64,000 nt of DNA from Dysgonomonas sp. ZJ279 (GCF_011039205.1 NZ_JAAKEL010000005.1:172483-236482), one strand, 5' to 3'. Counted from the stretch's first letter, positions 17,189 to 26,637 are shown. Made by a program: numbers and translations. The notes: generated by a model from the letters alone, not told the origin.

Positions 17189-18085
17189 TTATACTTTAAA
17201 ATAAATTGAAAACTCCTCGGGAGCAGTATCAATCTCCTTGATTTTTATGTCTTTAAAGAATACCTCTCCGGCTTCACTTTGCAGTTGTATTGCCCCTTCT
17301 ATGAGCGGTTTCTTTACATCGCCGTCAGTATATGTGAGGTCGGAGAGAGCCATAACTACTTCTCCATTTACAATATAAAGGCTTTTACCTTCATAACAGA
17401 CTAGCTCTATATCATTCCATTCACCGACAGGTTTGTCGGCACTTTTACGAACGCCGCAGAATCCACCATTTTCACTACCTGTACCTACTGAAAGTAGTTT
17501 GCCTTGGGGATCGAAACGCAATAAATCGCCTTCTTTTTGTGCCGGTATCTTTACTTGTGAATTACCGATGCTCCAATAATCGCCGCTACTTTCTTCGATT
17601 AACTGAAACTCGTGGCTAAGCATCCAACTTCTCCAGTAATCGGCACCTGCTTCTCCCTGTGAATGGTATAGGATACCCGAATCGAGAGGTTCATCGAGTC
17701 TGGGCTCCCATTTTTTGTTACCCCATTTCATTTTCAGCTTGAACCGATAGTTTTTATAACTGTTCTTTGTAAACAAGCAGCCATATATTTCTCCGCTGAT
17801 TCTCAATATGGGGGTTCCTGATTCTTCATTGACTGTAAATACATTTTTAACATTACTGTCATAGCCGATCGGTTGGATTGTATCGCCTTTAGCATCGACA
17901 GGGACACTGCCGTTATATCCGTTTTTGATTTCGTAACTGAGATAGGTGCGCCACTGTGACAAATCTTTATCAAGAAGGGAAGTCCATTCGTCTTTTTCTA
18001 TGCTCTTGCTCGCAGAAAAAGAGATGCCTAATAGAAGAGGCAAGAGTAAAGGAAGAACTTTAAGTCCTGAGCATGTCTTTTTCAT
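17189..18085 (-). CDS. DUF1080 / 3-keto-disaccharide hydrolase-like exported protein
   Basis: A 298-residue exported protein with a signal peptide (KVLPLLLPLLLGISFSAS) followed by a laminin-G/concanavalin-like jelly roll of the DUF1080 family. Supporting segments: EWTSLLDKDLSQWRTY at the start of the domain, SGILYHSQGEAGADYWRSWMLSHEFQLIEE in the middle, GEWNDIELVCYEGKSLYIVNGEVVM and AIQLQSEAGEVFFKDIKI at the end. DUF1080 members include 3-keto-glucoside hydrolases; whether this one is catalytic is not shown. No 3-keto-sugar dehydrogenase partner is nearby, so the role in sugar use is open. Confidence 0.85.
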   Translation of the reverse strand: MKKTCSGLKVLPLLLPLLLGISFSASKSIEKDEWTSLLDKDLSQWRTYLSYEIKNGYNGSVPVDAKGDTIQPIGYDSNVKNVFTVNEESGTPILRISGEIYGCLFTKNSYKNYRFKLKMKWGNKKWEPRLDEPLDSGILYHSQGEAGADYWRSWMLSHEFQLIEESSGDYWSIGNSQVKIPAQKEGDLLRFDPQGKLLSVGTGSENGGFCGVRKSADKPVGEWNDIELVCYEGKSLYIVNGEVVMALSDLTYTDGDVKKPLIEGAIQLQSEAGEVFFKDIKIKEIDTAPEEFSIYFKV

Positions 18086-18155
18086 TCGAGGTAAGGGTCA
18101 GTTAATTTATTATGGGTAAATGCCTTATAAAAACACTTGTTTGTAAATATAATAA

Positions 18156-18190
18156 AAAACAGGATATAACCTAAAGCTATATCCTGTTTT
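18156..18190 (-). terminator. Terminator after the collagen-like lipoprotein gene
   Basis: AAAACAGGATATA (18156-18168) pairs with TATATCCTGTTTT (18178-18190). On the minus strand the stem is followed by a T-run, ending the transcript 20 bases past the stop codon at 18210. Confidence 0.8.
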
Positions 18191-18209
18191 CTTTGAAAAT
18201 GTAAAAATA

Positions 18210-18716
18210 TTACCACATAAGCACAATATGGAATGTTTCGGTATCCGGAGGGATTTGGGTATTAAAGTCAGAATAAGTCAGATAGAACCGTACACCTTTG
18301 GGATAAAAATCAAAATCGAAGGTTTGAGTCCATAAAAATTCACCTTGGTTATCAGAGCCACCTTTGTGCAAGACATACGGCAAACCATTTTTAATGTCTT
18401 TTTCTGTCTCTATGTAAGCCACTACAGTTCCTTGATTGAAGACAAAGTTATTGAGTTCGGGTAATGACTTATCCAGATAATAGTATGAGTTAAGCTCTCC
18501 CGGAGCCCCCATCAATTGCCATTCACTGCTTTGTATCGTAAATGATGTCACATACCAGCTTGTTCCGTAGCCGGGCTCTCCCGGTTCTCCTTGTACGCCT
18601 TGTGGTCCCTGCTCACCTTGTTGTCCTGTCAGACCAGTCATACCCATTGGGCCTTCGGGTCCCTCACACGCTGCAAATGTTAGTACTGTGAATAATAGTA
18701 TTAATAGCTTTTTCAT
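18210..18716 (-). CDS. Collagen-like lipoprotein
   Basis: A 168-residue lipoprotein: signal peptide with lipobox LTFAAC (Cys at about residue 17) directly followed by about ten Gly-X-Y triplets ([20 protein letters not shown] and on to GEPGEPGYG), then a ~115-residue C-terminal domain rich in aromatic residues and beta strands ([30 protein letters not shown]). Short collagen stalks with a C-terminal globular domain are usual for surface trimers in bacteria, where the triple helix projects a trimerised head. The lipobox places it in the outer membrane; no substrate is known. The next gene upstream encodes the repeat lipoprotein, separated by 47 bases, perhaps as one transcript. Confidence 0.85.
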   Translation of the reverse strand: MKKLLILLFTVLTFAACEGPEGPMGMTGLTGQQGEQGPQGVQGEPGEPGYGTSWYVTSFTIQSSEWQLMGAPGELNSYYYLDKSLPELNNFVFNQGTVVAYIETEKDIKNGLPYVLHKGGSDNQGEFLWTQTFDFDFYPKGVRFYLTYSDFNTQIPPDTETFHIVLMW

Positions 18717-18763
18717 AACTGTGTAATATTTAGTTTTTCAATGATATATATTTAGCTGTTGGG

Positions 18764-20317
18764 TTAGCGTCTGCCTCCACTTGTTGATCGGCTTGTCGCT
18801 GTTTGTTGAGTTTCTTGCTGTCTGCGACTTTCAGTTTCGCGTCTCTCCCTATCTTGTCTCTCTTGAGCTTCACGTTGTCTGCGGCTTTCAGTCTCTTGTC
18901 TTTCTCTTTCCTGTTTGGCTTGGTCTTCCCGTTGTCTGCGACTTTCTGCCTCGCGTCTTTCATTATCTTGTCTTTCCTGAGTTTCACGTTGCCTGCGGTT
19001 TTCAGTCTCTTGTCTTTCCCTTTCCTGTTTGGCTTGGTCTTCCCGTTGTTTGCGACTTTCTGCCTCGCGTCTTTCATTATCTTGTCTCTCTTGAGCTTCA
19101 CGTTGTCTGCGGCTTTCAGCTTCTTGTTTTTCTCTTTCCTGTTTGGCTTGATCTTCTTTTTGTCTGCGACTTTCTGCTTCTTTTCTGTCACTTTCTTGTT
19201 TCTCTTGATTCTCACGTTGTCTGCGGTTCTCAGTCTCTAGCCTTTCTCTTTCTTGTTTGGCTTGGTCTTCGCGCTGTCTGCGACTTTCGGCCTCCCGTCT
19301 TTCATTATCTTGTCTCTCTTGAGTTTCACGTTGCCTGCGGTTTTCAGTTTCTTGTTTTTCTCTTTCCTGTTTAGCTTGATCTTCCCGTTGTCTTTGATTG
19401 TTTGCATCTTGCCTGTCACGGGCTTGTTTTTCTTGTTCTGCCTGTTGCTCTTTCAGTCTTTTGTTTCTCGCTTCTTCGGCACTTTTATCAGTTTTTTCCG
19501 ATGATACTCTTTGAGACGATCTTATCTCGCTGGTTGATGTAGGTCTGCTCGAAGTCTCTGTATTCGGCCTTTGATTCGGACGCGATCCGGTTATATTTTC
19601 AGGCTTAGTCGATTCGGGCTTTGGTCTGGAAGATATTCTGATATCTTCAGTTTCCTCCGGTTGGGGAGATACAGGTCTTGTTGGTACTTCCGGTTTCGGT
19701 CTCACAGACGGTCTGTTCCCATTCGGCCTTTCGGGAACAATGGGTTTAGTCGGGCGTTCCGGTTTTGGCTTATGAGGAGGTCGTGGTTTATTTGGTCTGT
19801 TTAATGGAGGTGTTATCGGATAACTAGGTTGATAGTAATAGTCGTCATAATAATATTGGTTATAATCGTAATAATTATCTGTATATGACGGATAATAGTA
19901 ATCTTCGTAATATACATCATTGTAATTATTGGGTTGATAATAGTAATAATTGTCCGACTCGTTTACAGCTGGATAATCACTGTCCGATATATAATATTCT
20001 GCAACCGAATTGCTTTGAATATCAACAGGAGTGATGGATTTCAAATAAAGAGGAACCGAATTGATAGAAAGGTTATTGCTATTCCTACTCGCATTCGCCT
20101 GCAAATCATCTTCTGCGGAGTACACTTTTGTTGCATTATCATATAGAGTGGGTTTTTGGTAATAAGAAATAGTGTCATCGGCAACAGTTCTATTTATGGG
20201 AATGGTATCTGCCTGTTCACTCTCTTTATTTTCGTTTTCCTTATTACTTGTAGCTTCTTTACAACTTAGTTGAAAAGCAAGTAGACCGATTGTAGATAAA
20301 AATAGGATCTGTTTCAT
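18764..20317 (-). CDS. Lipoprotein with Tyr-rich, Pro-rich and 19-residue charged helical repeat regions
   Basis: A 517-residue protein with a lipobox LAFQLSC (Cys about residue 19), an acidic spacer, a Tyr-rich tract around residues 120-170 (DNYYYYQPNN, then YDDYYYQPSY), a Pro/Arg/Lys-rich segment from ~172 (NRPNKPRPPHKPKPERP), and then ten nearly exact 19-residue repeats from about 308 to 497 before a short TSRSTSGGRR tail. The repeats alternate two versions, A (RRQRETQERQDNERREAES) and B (RRQREDQAKQERE...). Dense Arg/Glu/Gln without hydrophobic heptads suggests a single charged alpha-helix or a rod rather than a coiled coil. I know no family; a spacer, an appendage or a peptidoglycan/outer-membrane tether is inference. 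The start ATG fits the signal peptide. Confidence 0.75.
   Translation of the reverse strand: MKQILFLSTIGLLAFQLSCKEATSNKENENKESEQADTIPINRTVADDTISYYQKPTLYDNATKVYSAEDDLQANASRNSNNLSINSVPLYLKSITPVDIQSNSVAEYYISDSDYPAVNESDNYYYYQPNNYNDVYYEDYYYPSYTDNYYDYNQYYYDDYYYQPSYPITPPLNRPNKPRPPHKPKPERPTKPIVPERPNGNRPSVRPKPEVPTRPVSPQPEETEDIRISSRPKPESTKPENITGSRPNQRPNTETSSRPTSTSEIRSSQRVSSEKTDKSAEEARNKRLKEQQAEQEKQARDRQDANNQRQREDQAKQEREKQETENRRQRETQERQDNERREAESRRQREDQAKQERERLETENRRQRENQEKQESDRKEAESRRQKEDQAKQEREKQEAESRRQREAQERQDNERREAESRKQREDQAKQERERQETENRRQRETQERQDNERREAESRRQREDQAKQERERQETESRRQREAQERQDRERRETESRRQQETQQTATSRSTSGGRR
18827..19396 (-). repeat. Ten tandem 57-bp repeats (five 114-bp A/B pairs) inside the lipoprotein gene
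   Basis: The coding repeats run from codon 308 to 497 with a strict 57-bp period, and neighbouring units alternate in sequence so that the higher-order period is 114 bp (38 residues). The pairs differ mainly at a few residues (Thr/Ala at position 6, Ser/Asn ends, one Leu in place of Gln, and one pair with Lys-rich substitutions). Such arrays change copy number by slippage or recombination. The repeats also create long antisense open frames, which are artefacts. Confidence 0.9.
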
Positions 20318-20707
20318 AGCGGTAAAGTATTAGGTGTTATTATAGATTTATCTTAGATCGCATATCTTGTATGCTGCTAATCGAAAGACGGGTTTGGGTT
20401 ATGTTTTCATAATAATAAATTTAAATGGGTTAATCTTACGCTTTGTTAATAAGACCTGTTGTTTTGATTTTGGTTTAAGGTATATTTAGTTATTATTATG
20501 TGTTATAAAACATGGGTCTGATCTTACATTTTGATTTTATTATTCCTAACTTTTAACCATATTTCCACAACTGTGTGTTGACCCCTGACACAAAAAGTGA
20601 ATAACCAAGTCGATAAAGTACCGATCTTCTTTTTTTATCAAAATATTGCTTGTATTTTTGATTATCGAATACTGAAATTCAAAATCTTATATAATAACTA
20701 ATACCAG
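20318..20707. other. 390-bp intergenic region with divergent promoters
   Basis: This gap separates the leftward repeat-lipoprotein gene from the rightward GH92 gene. A -7-like box TATTTTTG lies at 20653-20660, 47 bases before the GH92 ATG. No hairpin, RNA gene or small ORF of merit was found; the rest is AT-rich. Confidence 0.5.
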
Positions 20708-22960
20708 ATGAAGAAAAAAATCTCAAATTTTATCGTCCTGTTTTTGCTGGCTGTTTTTACATGTAATGCCCAAGTCGCAAAAACTCCGGTTGATTATGTC
20801 AACCCATATATGGGTAATATCAGCCACCTTTTAGTCCCTACTTATCCTACGGTACACCTACCATTCAGCATGTTGAGGGTATATCCGGAGCGTGCCGATT
20901 TTACCAGCGATCAGGTAGCGGGATTGCCGGTTATAGTAACCAGCCATCGTGGAAGTTCGGCATTTAATATCAGCCCTATCAATGGTGGTACGAAAGATAT
21001 TCCTGCAGTGAAATCATATTCTTATGATAACGAAAAGATTACACCTTACAGATATTCCGTTTATCTGGATGACGAACATGTTACAGCCGATTTTGCACCA
21101 TCGCATCAGGCAGCTGTATATAGTATCGACTTCGAAAAAGCAGGTGACAATATGTTAGTTGTAAATACCCGCAACGGAAAGCTCGATTTTGACGGCTCGG
21201 TATTATCAGGCTATCAAATAATAAATAGGAACGGTACAAAAGTGTATCTGTATCTCGAAACCCAACAGAAAGTAGATAAGGCAGGTAGCATAGCTAATAA
21301 TACAATCGATTATAAAACGAAATCGGTAGATGGAAAAAATCAGGCGATAGCTTTGGTGTTTAAAGACAAGCAAATAAATGTGCGCTATGGTATCTCTTTT
21401 ATCAGCAGCGAGCAGGCTAAGAAAAACCTGAAAAGAGAGATCAATACATATAGTGTAGATGAGGTAGCTCAGGTGGCACGTACTAAATGGAATGAAGTAT
21501 TGGGTAAAATTATGGTTGAGGGAGATGATCTTGACAATAAGACAATATTCTACACATCATTGTACAGAACATACGAGCGTATGATAAATATCTCGGAAGA
21601 TGGAAACTATTACAGTGCATTTACTAATACGGTGAAAAGTGATGAGGGTACGCCTTTCTATACTGACGATTGGATTTGGGATACATATCGTGCTACCCAT
21701 CCTCTGCGTGTACTTATCGAAGCAGATGCCGAAAATGATATGGTCAGTTCATATATCCGTATGGCACAACAAACCGAAGAGGGCTGGATGCCAACCTTCC
21801 CCGAAGTAACAGGCGACAGCCACCGTATGAATGGCAATCATGCTGTTGCAGTAGTGTGGGATGCGTATTGTAAAGGGCTTCGAGGATATGATTTGGAAGC
21901 GGCTTATAAAGCATGTAAAGGTGCGATGACCGAAAAGTCGTGGTTGCCTTGGACACGTATTCCTAATACTGAATGGGAAGCGTTTTATGAAAAGAACGGA
22001 TATTTCCCTGCTTTGAAAGTCGGAGAAAAAGAATATATAAAAGGTGCGCATTCATGGGAAAAAAGACAGCCCGTTGCTGTAACTCTCGGTGCTTGCTACG
22101 ATGATTGGTGCTTGGCACAAATAGCTAAACAATTGGGCAAGACAGACGATTATAAGTATTTCTTGAACCGTTCGTATAACTATCGTAACCTATACAATGC
22201 TCAGACAGCTTTCTTTCACCCGAAAGATAGTGATGGCAATTTTATAGAGCCTTTCGATTACCGCTATTCGGGCGGTATGGGAGCAAGAGATTATTATTCA
22301 GAAAATAATGCATATGTATATCGTTGGGATGTGCCTCACAATCCTGCCGATCTGATCAGCTTGATGGGTTCGCCTAAAAACTTTGTGGACAATCTGAACC
22401 AAACATTCAGAGAGCCATTAGGTAAAAGCAAATTTGAATTTTATGCACAATTACCCGATCATACAGGAAACGTAGGGCAGTTTTCTATGGCCAACGAACC
22501 TTCATTACATATCCCGTATTTATATAACTATGCCGGTCAGCCATGGATGACTCAAAAGAGAATCAGAACATTGCTTAAAGAATGGTTCCGCAACGACCTT
22601 ATGGGGGTTCCGGGTGATGAAGACGGTGGTGGGACATCGGCTTTCGTTGTGTTCTCGGCAATGGGATTTTATCCTGTGACACCGGGTTCGCCAACTTATA
22701 ATATTGGCAGTCCGTTGTTCAAGAATGCTAAGATGACAATGAGTAATGGCAAAGTTTTCGAAGTGGAAGCTGTAAACTGCTCTGATGAAAATAAGTATAT
22801 TCAATCGGCAACATTGAATGGTAAGACATGGGATAAACCTTGGTTCAGCCATAGCGATATAGCCAATGGTGGAAAACTTGTTCTTATAATGGGGAATAAA
22901 GCAAATACCAAATGGGGAGCAGCACCTGAAAATGTTCCTCCATCGGCAGAGAAACTTTAA
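20708..22960 (+). CDS. GH92 family alpha-mannosidase, exported
   Basis: A 750-residue exported exo-alpha-mannosidase of family GH92, the main bacterial family that trims mannose from mannan and N-glycans in a calcium-dependent inverting reaction. The signal peptide is cut after about AVFTCNAQ. The N-terminal part (residues 30-250) is the beta-sandwich domain, beginning VDYVNPYMGNISHL. The catalytic (alpha/alpha)6 domain shows DDWIWDTYRATHPL, GDSHRMNGNHAVAV, MANEPSLHIPYLYNYAGQPWMTQ, and GVPGDEDGGGTSAFVVFSAMGFYPVTPGSP, which holds the conserved acidic residues. Length is normal. It is followed by a GH43 gene after 21 bases, so the two form an operon. The linkage specificity is not predicted. 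Confidence 0.92.
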   Translation: MKKKISNFIVLFLLAVFTCNAQVAKTPVDYVNPYMGNISHLLVPTYPTVHLPFSMLRVYPERADFTSDQVAGLPVIVTSHRGSSAFNISPINGGTKDIPAVKSYSYDNEKITPYRYSVYLDDEHVTADFAPSHQAAVYSIDFEKAGDNMLVVNTRNGKLDFDGSVLSGYQIINRNGTKVYLYLETQQKVDKAGSIANNTIDYKTKSVDGKNQAIALVFKDKQINVRYGISFISSEQAKKNLKREINTYSVDEVAQVARTKWNEVLGKIMVEGDDLDNKTIFYTSLYRTYERMINISEDGNYYSAFTNTVKSDEGTPFYTDDWIWDTYRATHPLRVLIEADAENDMVSSYIRMAQQTEEGWMPTFPEVTGDSHRMNGNHAVAVVWDAYCKGLRGYDLEAAYKACKGAMTEKSWLPWTRIPNTEWEAFYEKNGYFPALKVGEKEYIKGAHSWEKRQPVAVTLGACYDDWCLAQIAKQLGKTDDYKYFLNRSYNYRNLYNAQTAFFHPKDSDGNFIEPFDYRYSGGMGARDYYSENNAYVYRWDVPHNPADLISLMGSPKNFVDNLNQTFREPLGKSKFEFYAQLPDHTGNVGQFSMANEPSLHIPYLYNYAGQPWMTQKRIRTLLKEWFRNDLMGVPGDEDGGGTSAFVVFSAMGFYPVTPGSPTYNIGSPLFKNAKMTMSNGKVFEVEAVNCSDENKYIQSATLNGKTWDKPWFSHSDIANGGKLVLIMGNKANTKWGAAPENVPPSAEKL

Positions 22961-22981
22961 TATTCTTTTAAATCTAATGCT

Positions 22982-24538
22982 ATGAAAAAACTATTATATA
23001 TAGGTATATTATGTCTTCTCTCGTGTTCTCTTTTTGCACAGAAAAATATAGAAAATACTTATCGCAATCCTGTCATATCTGGTGACTTTCCCGATCCTAC
23101 GGTGATCCGTGTAGGGAATGATTATTATGCTGCGGGAACAACGTCCGATTTTGCACCCAGTTATCCACTGTATCATTCCAAAGATCTAGTCAATTGGGAT
23201 AGGATAGGAAGTGTTTTCACCGATCCTCCTGCATGGATAAAAGGCGATTGCTGGGCACCCGAACTGTTTTATAACGATGGTACTTTCTATGTATATTATA
23301 CTGCCCGACGAAAGAGTGATAATATCACATGTATAGGCGTTGCCACCACGAAAGATATTACCAAAGGCTTTACCGATCATGGTATAATCGTCGATTGGGG
23401 CAAGGAGGCTATCGATGCTTATATCAACAAAGACGATGATGGTAAACTCTATATCACATGGAAGGCTTATGGCTTGGATGATAGGCCTATCGAATTACTC
23501 GGTTCGGAACTAAGCGCCGACGGACTATCGTTGGTGGGCGAACCATTCAGTATATCGTTACCTAGCAAAGGATGGATAGAAAGAGGGGATGAAGGACAAT
23601 GTATTGTGAAGCACAACGGATATTACTATATGCTATACTCAATAGGCGGATGCTGTGATTTCAGATGTGATTATCGTGTGCATGTAGCCCGTTCTAAATC
23701 GCTTAAAGGTGATTGGGAGCAATACGAGCCTAACCCTATATTAGAAGGTGGCAATTTGTGGAATTGTTCGGGGCACGGTACACTGGTACAAACACCCGAC
23801 GGACGATATTTCTACTTGTATCACGCTTATCAAACCTACGATTTTGATTTTGTAGGCAGACAAGGTTTACTAGATGAAATGCTTTGGGATGAGACTACGG
23901 GATGGCCTTATTTCAAAAATGGAAATACTCCGACAGCTCAAGCGCCGGTTCCATTCGAAGGAACAGTACAAAAGAGGCAGTATCAGTTTCACGATAATTT
24001 CACAACTGCCGCCAACGATCAATATTGGTTGTGGGACATGAATTTGCCTAAGCCCGAAATCATCAAAGGAAATGATAAAATGACTATGCGTGTGACCGAA
24101 AATAACAACATGGTATTCAGAGGAATCAATCCGAAAACAGGGAATTATGTGATGCAAACAGAAGTCGAAAATACAGGATCCAACCTTAAAGGGCTTGCTG
24201 TTTACGGCAATAAGGATAATCTCTTTGTATGGGGGCTTAGCGGATCGTCGGTTAAATTATATAAATATGTGAAAGGTGTAAAGACCGAATTGTTTTCGAA
24301 GCAAGTAGATGCTAAGAAAGTGGCGTTGAAAGTGCAATCTGTCAATGCCCGATCATTCCGTTTCTCTTGGTCGGCTGATCCTAAAGACTGGACTTCATTT
24401 CCCGAAGGTAACAGTGTTGTAGATGGCGGCTTTTTACCTCAATGGGGTAAAGGTGTGCGTGTCGGTTTATTTGTGAATAGCGAGAATGGAAATGATAGTG
24501 GTACATTCTCTTATTTTACTATTGATAATAAGTTTTAA
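22982..24538 (+). CDS. GH43 family glycoside hydrolase with C-terminal beta-sandwich domain, exported
   Basis: A 518-residue exported enzyme (signal peptide ends about CSLFAQ). The N-terminal five-bladed beta-propeller of GH43 shows the catalytic base in ISGDFPDPTVIRVGNDYY, the pKa-modulating Asp in DAYINKDDDGKLYITWKAYGL, and the acid Glu in WIERGDEGQCIVKHNGYYYMLYS. From about residue 320 a second beta-sandwich (like the C2 domain attached to many GH43 xylosidases/arabinofuranosidases) runs to the end. Known activities in such enzymes are beta-xylosidase, alpha-arabinofuranosidase or exo-galactanase; the exact one is not shown. Cotranscribed with the GH92 gene, it may act on a mixed mannan/plant or fungal glycan. 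Confidence 0.9.
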   Translation: MKKLLYIGILCLLSCSLFAQKNIENTYRNPVISGDFPDPTVIRVGNDYYAAGTTSDFAPSYPLYHSKDLVNWDRIGSVFTDPPAWIKGDCWAPELFYNDGTFYVYYTARRKSDNITCIGVATTKDITKGFTDHGIIVDWGKEAIDAYINKDDDGKLYITWKAYGLDDRPIELLGSELSADGLSLVGEPFSISLPSKGWIERGDEGQCIVKHNGYYYMLYSIGGCCDFRCDYRVHVARSKSLKGDWEQYEPNPILEGGNLWNCSGHGTLVQTPDGRYFYLYHAYQTYDFDFVGRQGLLDEMLWDETTGWPYFKNGNTPTAQAPVPFEGTVQKRQYQFHDNFTTAANDQYWLWDMNLPKPEIIKGNDKMTMRVTENNNMVFRGINPKTGNYVMQTEVENTGSNLKGLAVYGNKDNLFVWGLSGSSVKLYKYVKGVKTELFSKQVDAKKVALKVQSVNARSFRFSWSADPKDWTSFPEGNSVVDGGFLPQWGKGVRVGLFVNSENGNDSGTFSYFTIDNKF

Positions 24539-24560
24539 GGACTTATATAAATTTGATATA

Positions 24561-24595
24561 GAAAGGGCTGCTCAAACTAGCAGCCCTTTCTTTGT
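24561..24595. terminator. Bidirectional terminator
   Basis: GAAAGGGCTGCT and AGCAGCCCTTTC form a 12-bp stem at 24561-24590 with a short CAAACT loop, followed by TTTG on the right. It ends the GH92-GH43 operon and faces the leftward TPR gene that stops at 24612. Confidence 0.85.
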
Positions 24596-24611
24596 TATAT
24601 ATTAATGCATA

Positions 24612-26285
24612 TTATTTCTTATCATCATTCTTAGCAAATAATATTTCATTCGTTCTGGATTCAGTCATTCCTAAATTCAATAGTTTTCGTTGTATATCTA
24701 GTTTTTGTACATGCAGATTTTTAGATCCTGCCATATCTCCTAATATAATAGTCATTTCTTTTTTGCTGTATTTGCAATAAGAAAGCATAATGATGAGTAA
24801 TTCTTTTTCATTCAGCAGTTCGATAGCTTGCTCACCAAAAGGTTCCTTTTTCAGAAAGTCTTTCGCATTTTCTATTAGTTGTTGATTTGTTTTTCCTTTT
24901 ACATCTTCAACCATTTGTCTGATTCTTACATATATAGTTGGTTCTTCTTTTGCGCCCAATTCAATAGCTAAAGATTTGACTTCGTCTTCTATACCTGCCC
25001 ATTCGGTTATAATGTTGTGATAGATACTTTGCAAAAATAACAGATTCTCAAGTTTTTGTTCGAGTAATTTATTCTTTTCTACTTCCCGTGCGTGTTTCAA
25101 GCGGTTGTTTCTATTTCTGAACCAGGTTACCAATACAATCAGTATGGCAAAAGATATACCGATAGACATATAAAGGTATGAGCGTATTTGTAAACTCTCT
25201 AACTCTTTTTCTCGTAGAGACATCTGATATTTTTTCTCTATCTCTAATAACTTCTGGGAATTGTTGGCTTCTGTTATTTTATGCTCGATTTCCTTTTGTA
25301 AGTCGCTATAATATTGAGCCTTCTGCTCATCTCCAATTTGATTGTTGTATGTATAAAGAGAACGATAAGCACTTAGAAGAGTCTTATTGTTCTTTATTTC
25401 AGCTAACCGACTTTCCATAAGGTCGATGTAATACTTTGAAGAATCTAGTTGATTCTTTTTGTTATATAGCATTGACAAATTGAGATATACGCGCAACGAA
25501 TCATTTGAGTCTGATGTTTGCTCAAGAGACTTTTGAAAATAAACCACTGCTTTATTGTAATCCTCCATTCTTCTAAAAACAACACCTAGGTTTGATGTTG
25601 CTATGGCTTGGGATGGTTTGTCATCGATTTTATTCGCTATCTCTAAACTTTTGTCAAAATAGAAATAAGCACTATCTAAGTTATCAACTGCTTCGTAGGC
25701 ACGACCAATTAAATTCATTGCCAGCCCTTTCAATTGATCAGTGTTTTGTTCTTTATTATAATAGTTAAGAGCCTGTTTATAACGGACAATAGCGCTGTCC
25801 ATAATCTTACGCTCAAAATATAAAAAACCTATATTATGTATACTTTTACCTACTAATATATTGTTATTAGTTTGGCGTGCATAGTCTTCTGCTTGTAAAA
25901 AAGATTTCAAAGCCTCATCATGCATTTGTTTACTTTCGTATAAGTGACCTATTAAGAAATGTGTCAAAGCTAATTTTTTAATATCTTTTTTTTTATCGAA
26001 ATATTTTTGGGCTTCAAGAATTAAAGTTTCGTTTGTGTTTTCCTCTTGTTTCTTGTGTTGTATATCAGTAAGTGTTACAATATATTGCATGTAATTATCT
26101 ATATCCATCTCTTCTGCGTTATGAATAGAATCAAGTAGCATAAGAGCAGCAGTAGGGTCGCTTTCGGCTAGATTTTGTGCTTGTTTGAGCAGATCAATAG
26201 ATGTGCTGTTATCTTTGCAAGAAAATAATATGCTAAATATTGATAGAAGGATATAATTTAATTTTCTAAATGCTGATATTTTCAT
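24612..26285 (-). CDS. Lipid-anchored TPR protein with transmembrane helix and cytoplasmic C-terminal domain (cassette 2)
   Basis: A 557-residue protein. The signal peptide ends with lipobox SILFSC (Cys23). The region from ~30 to 330 contains tetratricopeptide repeats (for instance LALTHFLIGHLYESKQMHDEAL and AIATSNLGVVFRRMEDYNKAVV). A hydrophobic segment at about 369-390 (YLYMSIGISFAILIVLVTWF) crosses the membrane; a coiled-coil and a predicted helical C-terminal domain follow (EKELLIIMLSYCKYSKKEMTIIL, then a long amphipathic region with RTNEILFAK), possibly a DNA-binding-like fold. Topology predicts periplasmic TPRs and a cytoplasmic tail, i.e. a one-protein sensor. It is closely related along its whole length to the protein at 26807-28492. 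The upstream gene, 65 bases away, is a small lipoprotein. The family is unknown to me. Confidence 0.75.
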   Translation of the reverse strand: MKISAFRKLNYILLSIFSILFSCKDNSTSIDLLKQAQNLAESDPTAALMLLDSIHNAEEMDIDNYMQYIVTLTDIQHKKQEENTNETLILEAQKYFDKKKDIKKLALTHFLIGHLYESKQMHDEALKSFLQAEDYARQTNNNILVGKSIHNIGFLYFERKIMDSAIVRYKQALNYYNKEQNTDQLKGLAMNLIGRAYEAVDNLDSAYFYFDKSLEIANKIDDKPSQAIATSNLGVVFRRMEDYNKAVVYFQKSLEQTSDSNDSLRVYLNLSMLYNKKNQLDSSKYYIDLMESRLAEIKNNKTLLSAYRSLYTYNNQIGDEQKAQYYSDLQKEIEHKITEANNSQKLLEIEKKYQMSLREKELESLQIRSYLYMSIGISFAILIVLVTWFRNRNNRLKHAREVEKNKLLEQKLENLLFLQSIYHNIITEWAGIEDEVKSLAIELGAKEEPTIYVRIRQMVEDVKGKTNQQLIENAKDFLKKEPFGEQAIELLNEKELLIIMLSYCKYSKKEMTIILGDMAGSKNLHVQKLDIQRKLLNLGMTESRTNEILFAKNDDKK

Positions 26286-26350
26286 AAGAAAGAAGATAAA
26301 TTAAAAGAGTTTAGCAGTATTAAACTGCTAAACCTTTGTTGGATAGATTT

Positions 26351-26557
26351 TTATTTGACTTCAAAATCACGGTGGGTTTTGCTGTCATTTGCCTTGTCTG
26401 CCGAGGGATCTGTCGATTTTTTTTCTGCAGAGGACTCTGGGGGTCTACCACCAGTTTCTCCACCATCACCCATCTCATCTGTTTGAGAACAAGATGTACT
26501 AGCAACAATAATTCCTGCAACAAAAATGGTTGACAAAATAATTCTTTTAATTTTCAT
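26351..26557 (-). CDS. Small lipoprotein of 68 residues (cassette 2)
   Basis: A short protein with a signal peptide and lipobox ASTSC (Cys23), so the mature part is a 46-residue lipid-anchored peptide: CSQTDEMGDGGETGGRPPE, then a charged Lys/Asp stretch and the ending THRDFEVK. The gene lies 65 bases upstream of a TPR sensor gene, and its paralogue at 28553-28756 sits upstream of a paralogous TPR gene. Common features are Cys23, the CSQxDEMxxGG start and the Phe-Glu-(Val/Leu)-Lys end. The strong conservation of the ends and loss of similarity between them suggest a specific role for both termini. No family is known to me. Confidence 0.75.
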   Translation of the reverse strand: MKIKRIILSTIFVAGIIVASTSCSQTDEMGDGGETGGRPPESSAEKKSTDPSADKANDSKTHRDFEVK

Positions 26558-26637
26558 AATGTAATAGTGATTTTAATGAGGTGTGTCAGATAACTTCCAG
26601 ATAATGTAACGTTGTATGAGTTTAATTGTATTTAATA

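Noticed and set aside
18781..19504. Long open frames on the plus strand opposite the repeat lipoprotein gene
   Set aside because: They are shadows of the 57-bp coding repeats, hydrophobic and repetitive, with no start context; the sense strand has a lipobox and a coherent protein.
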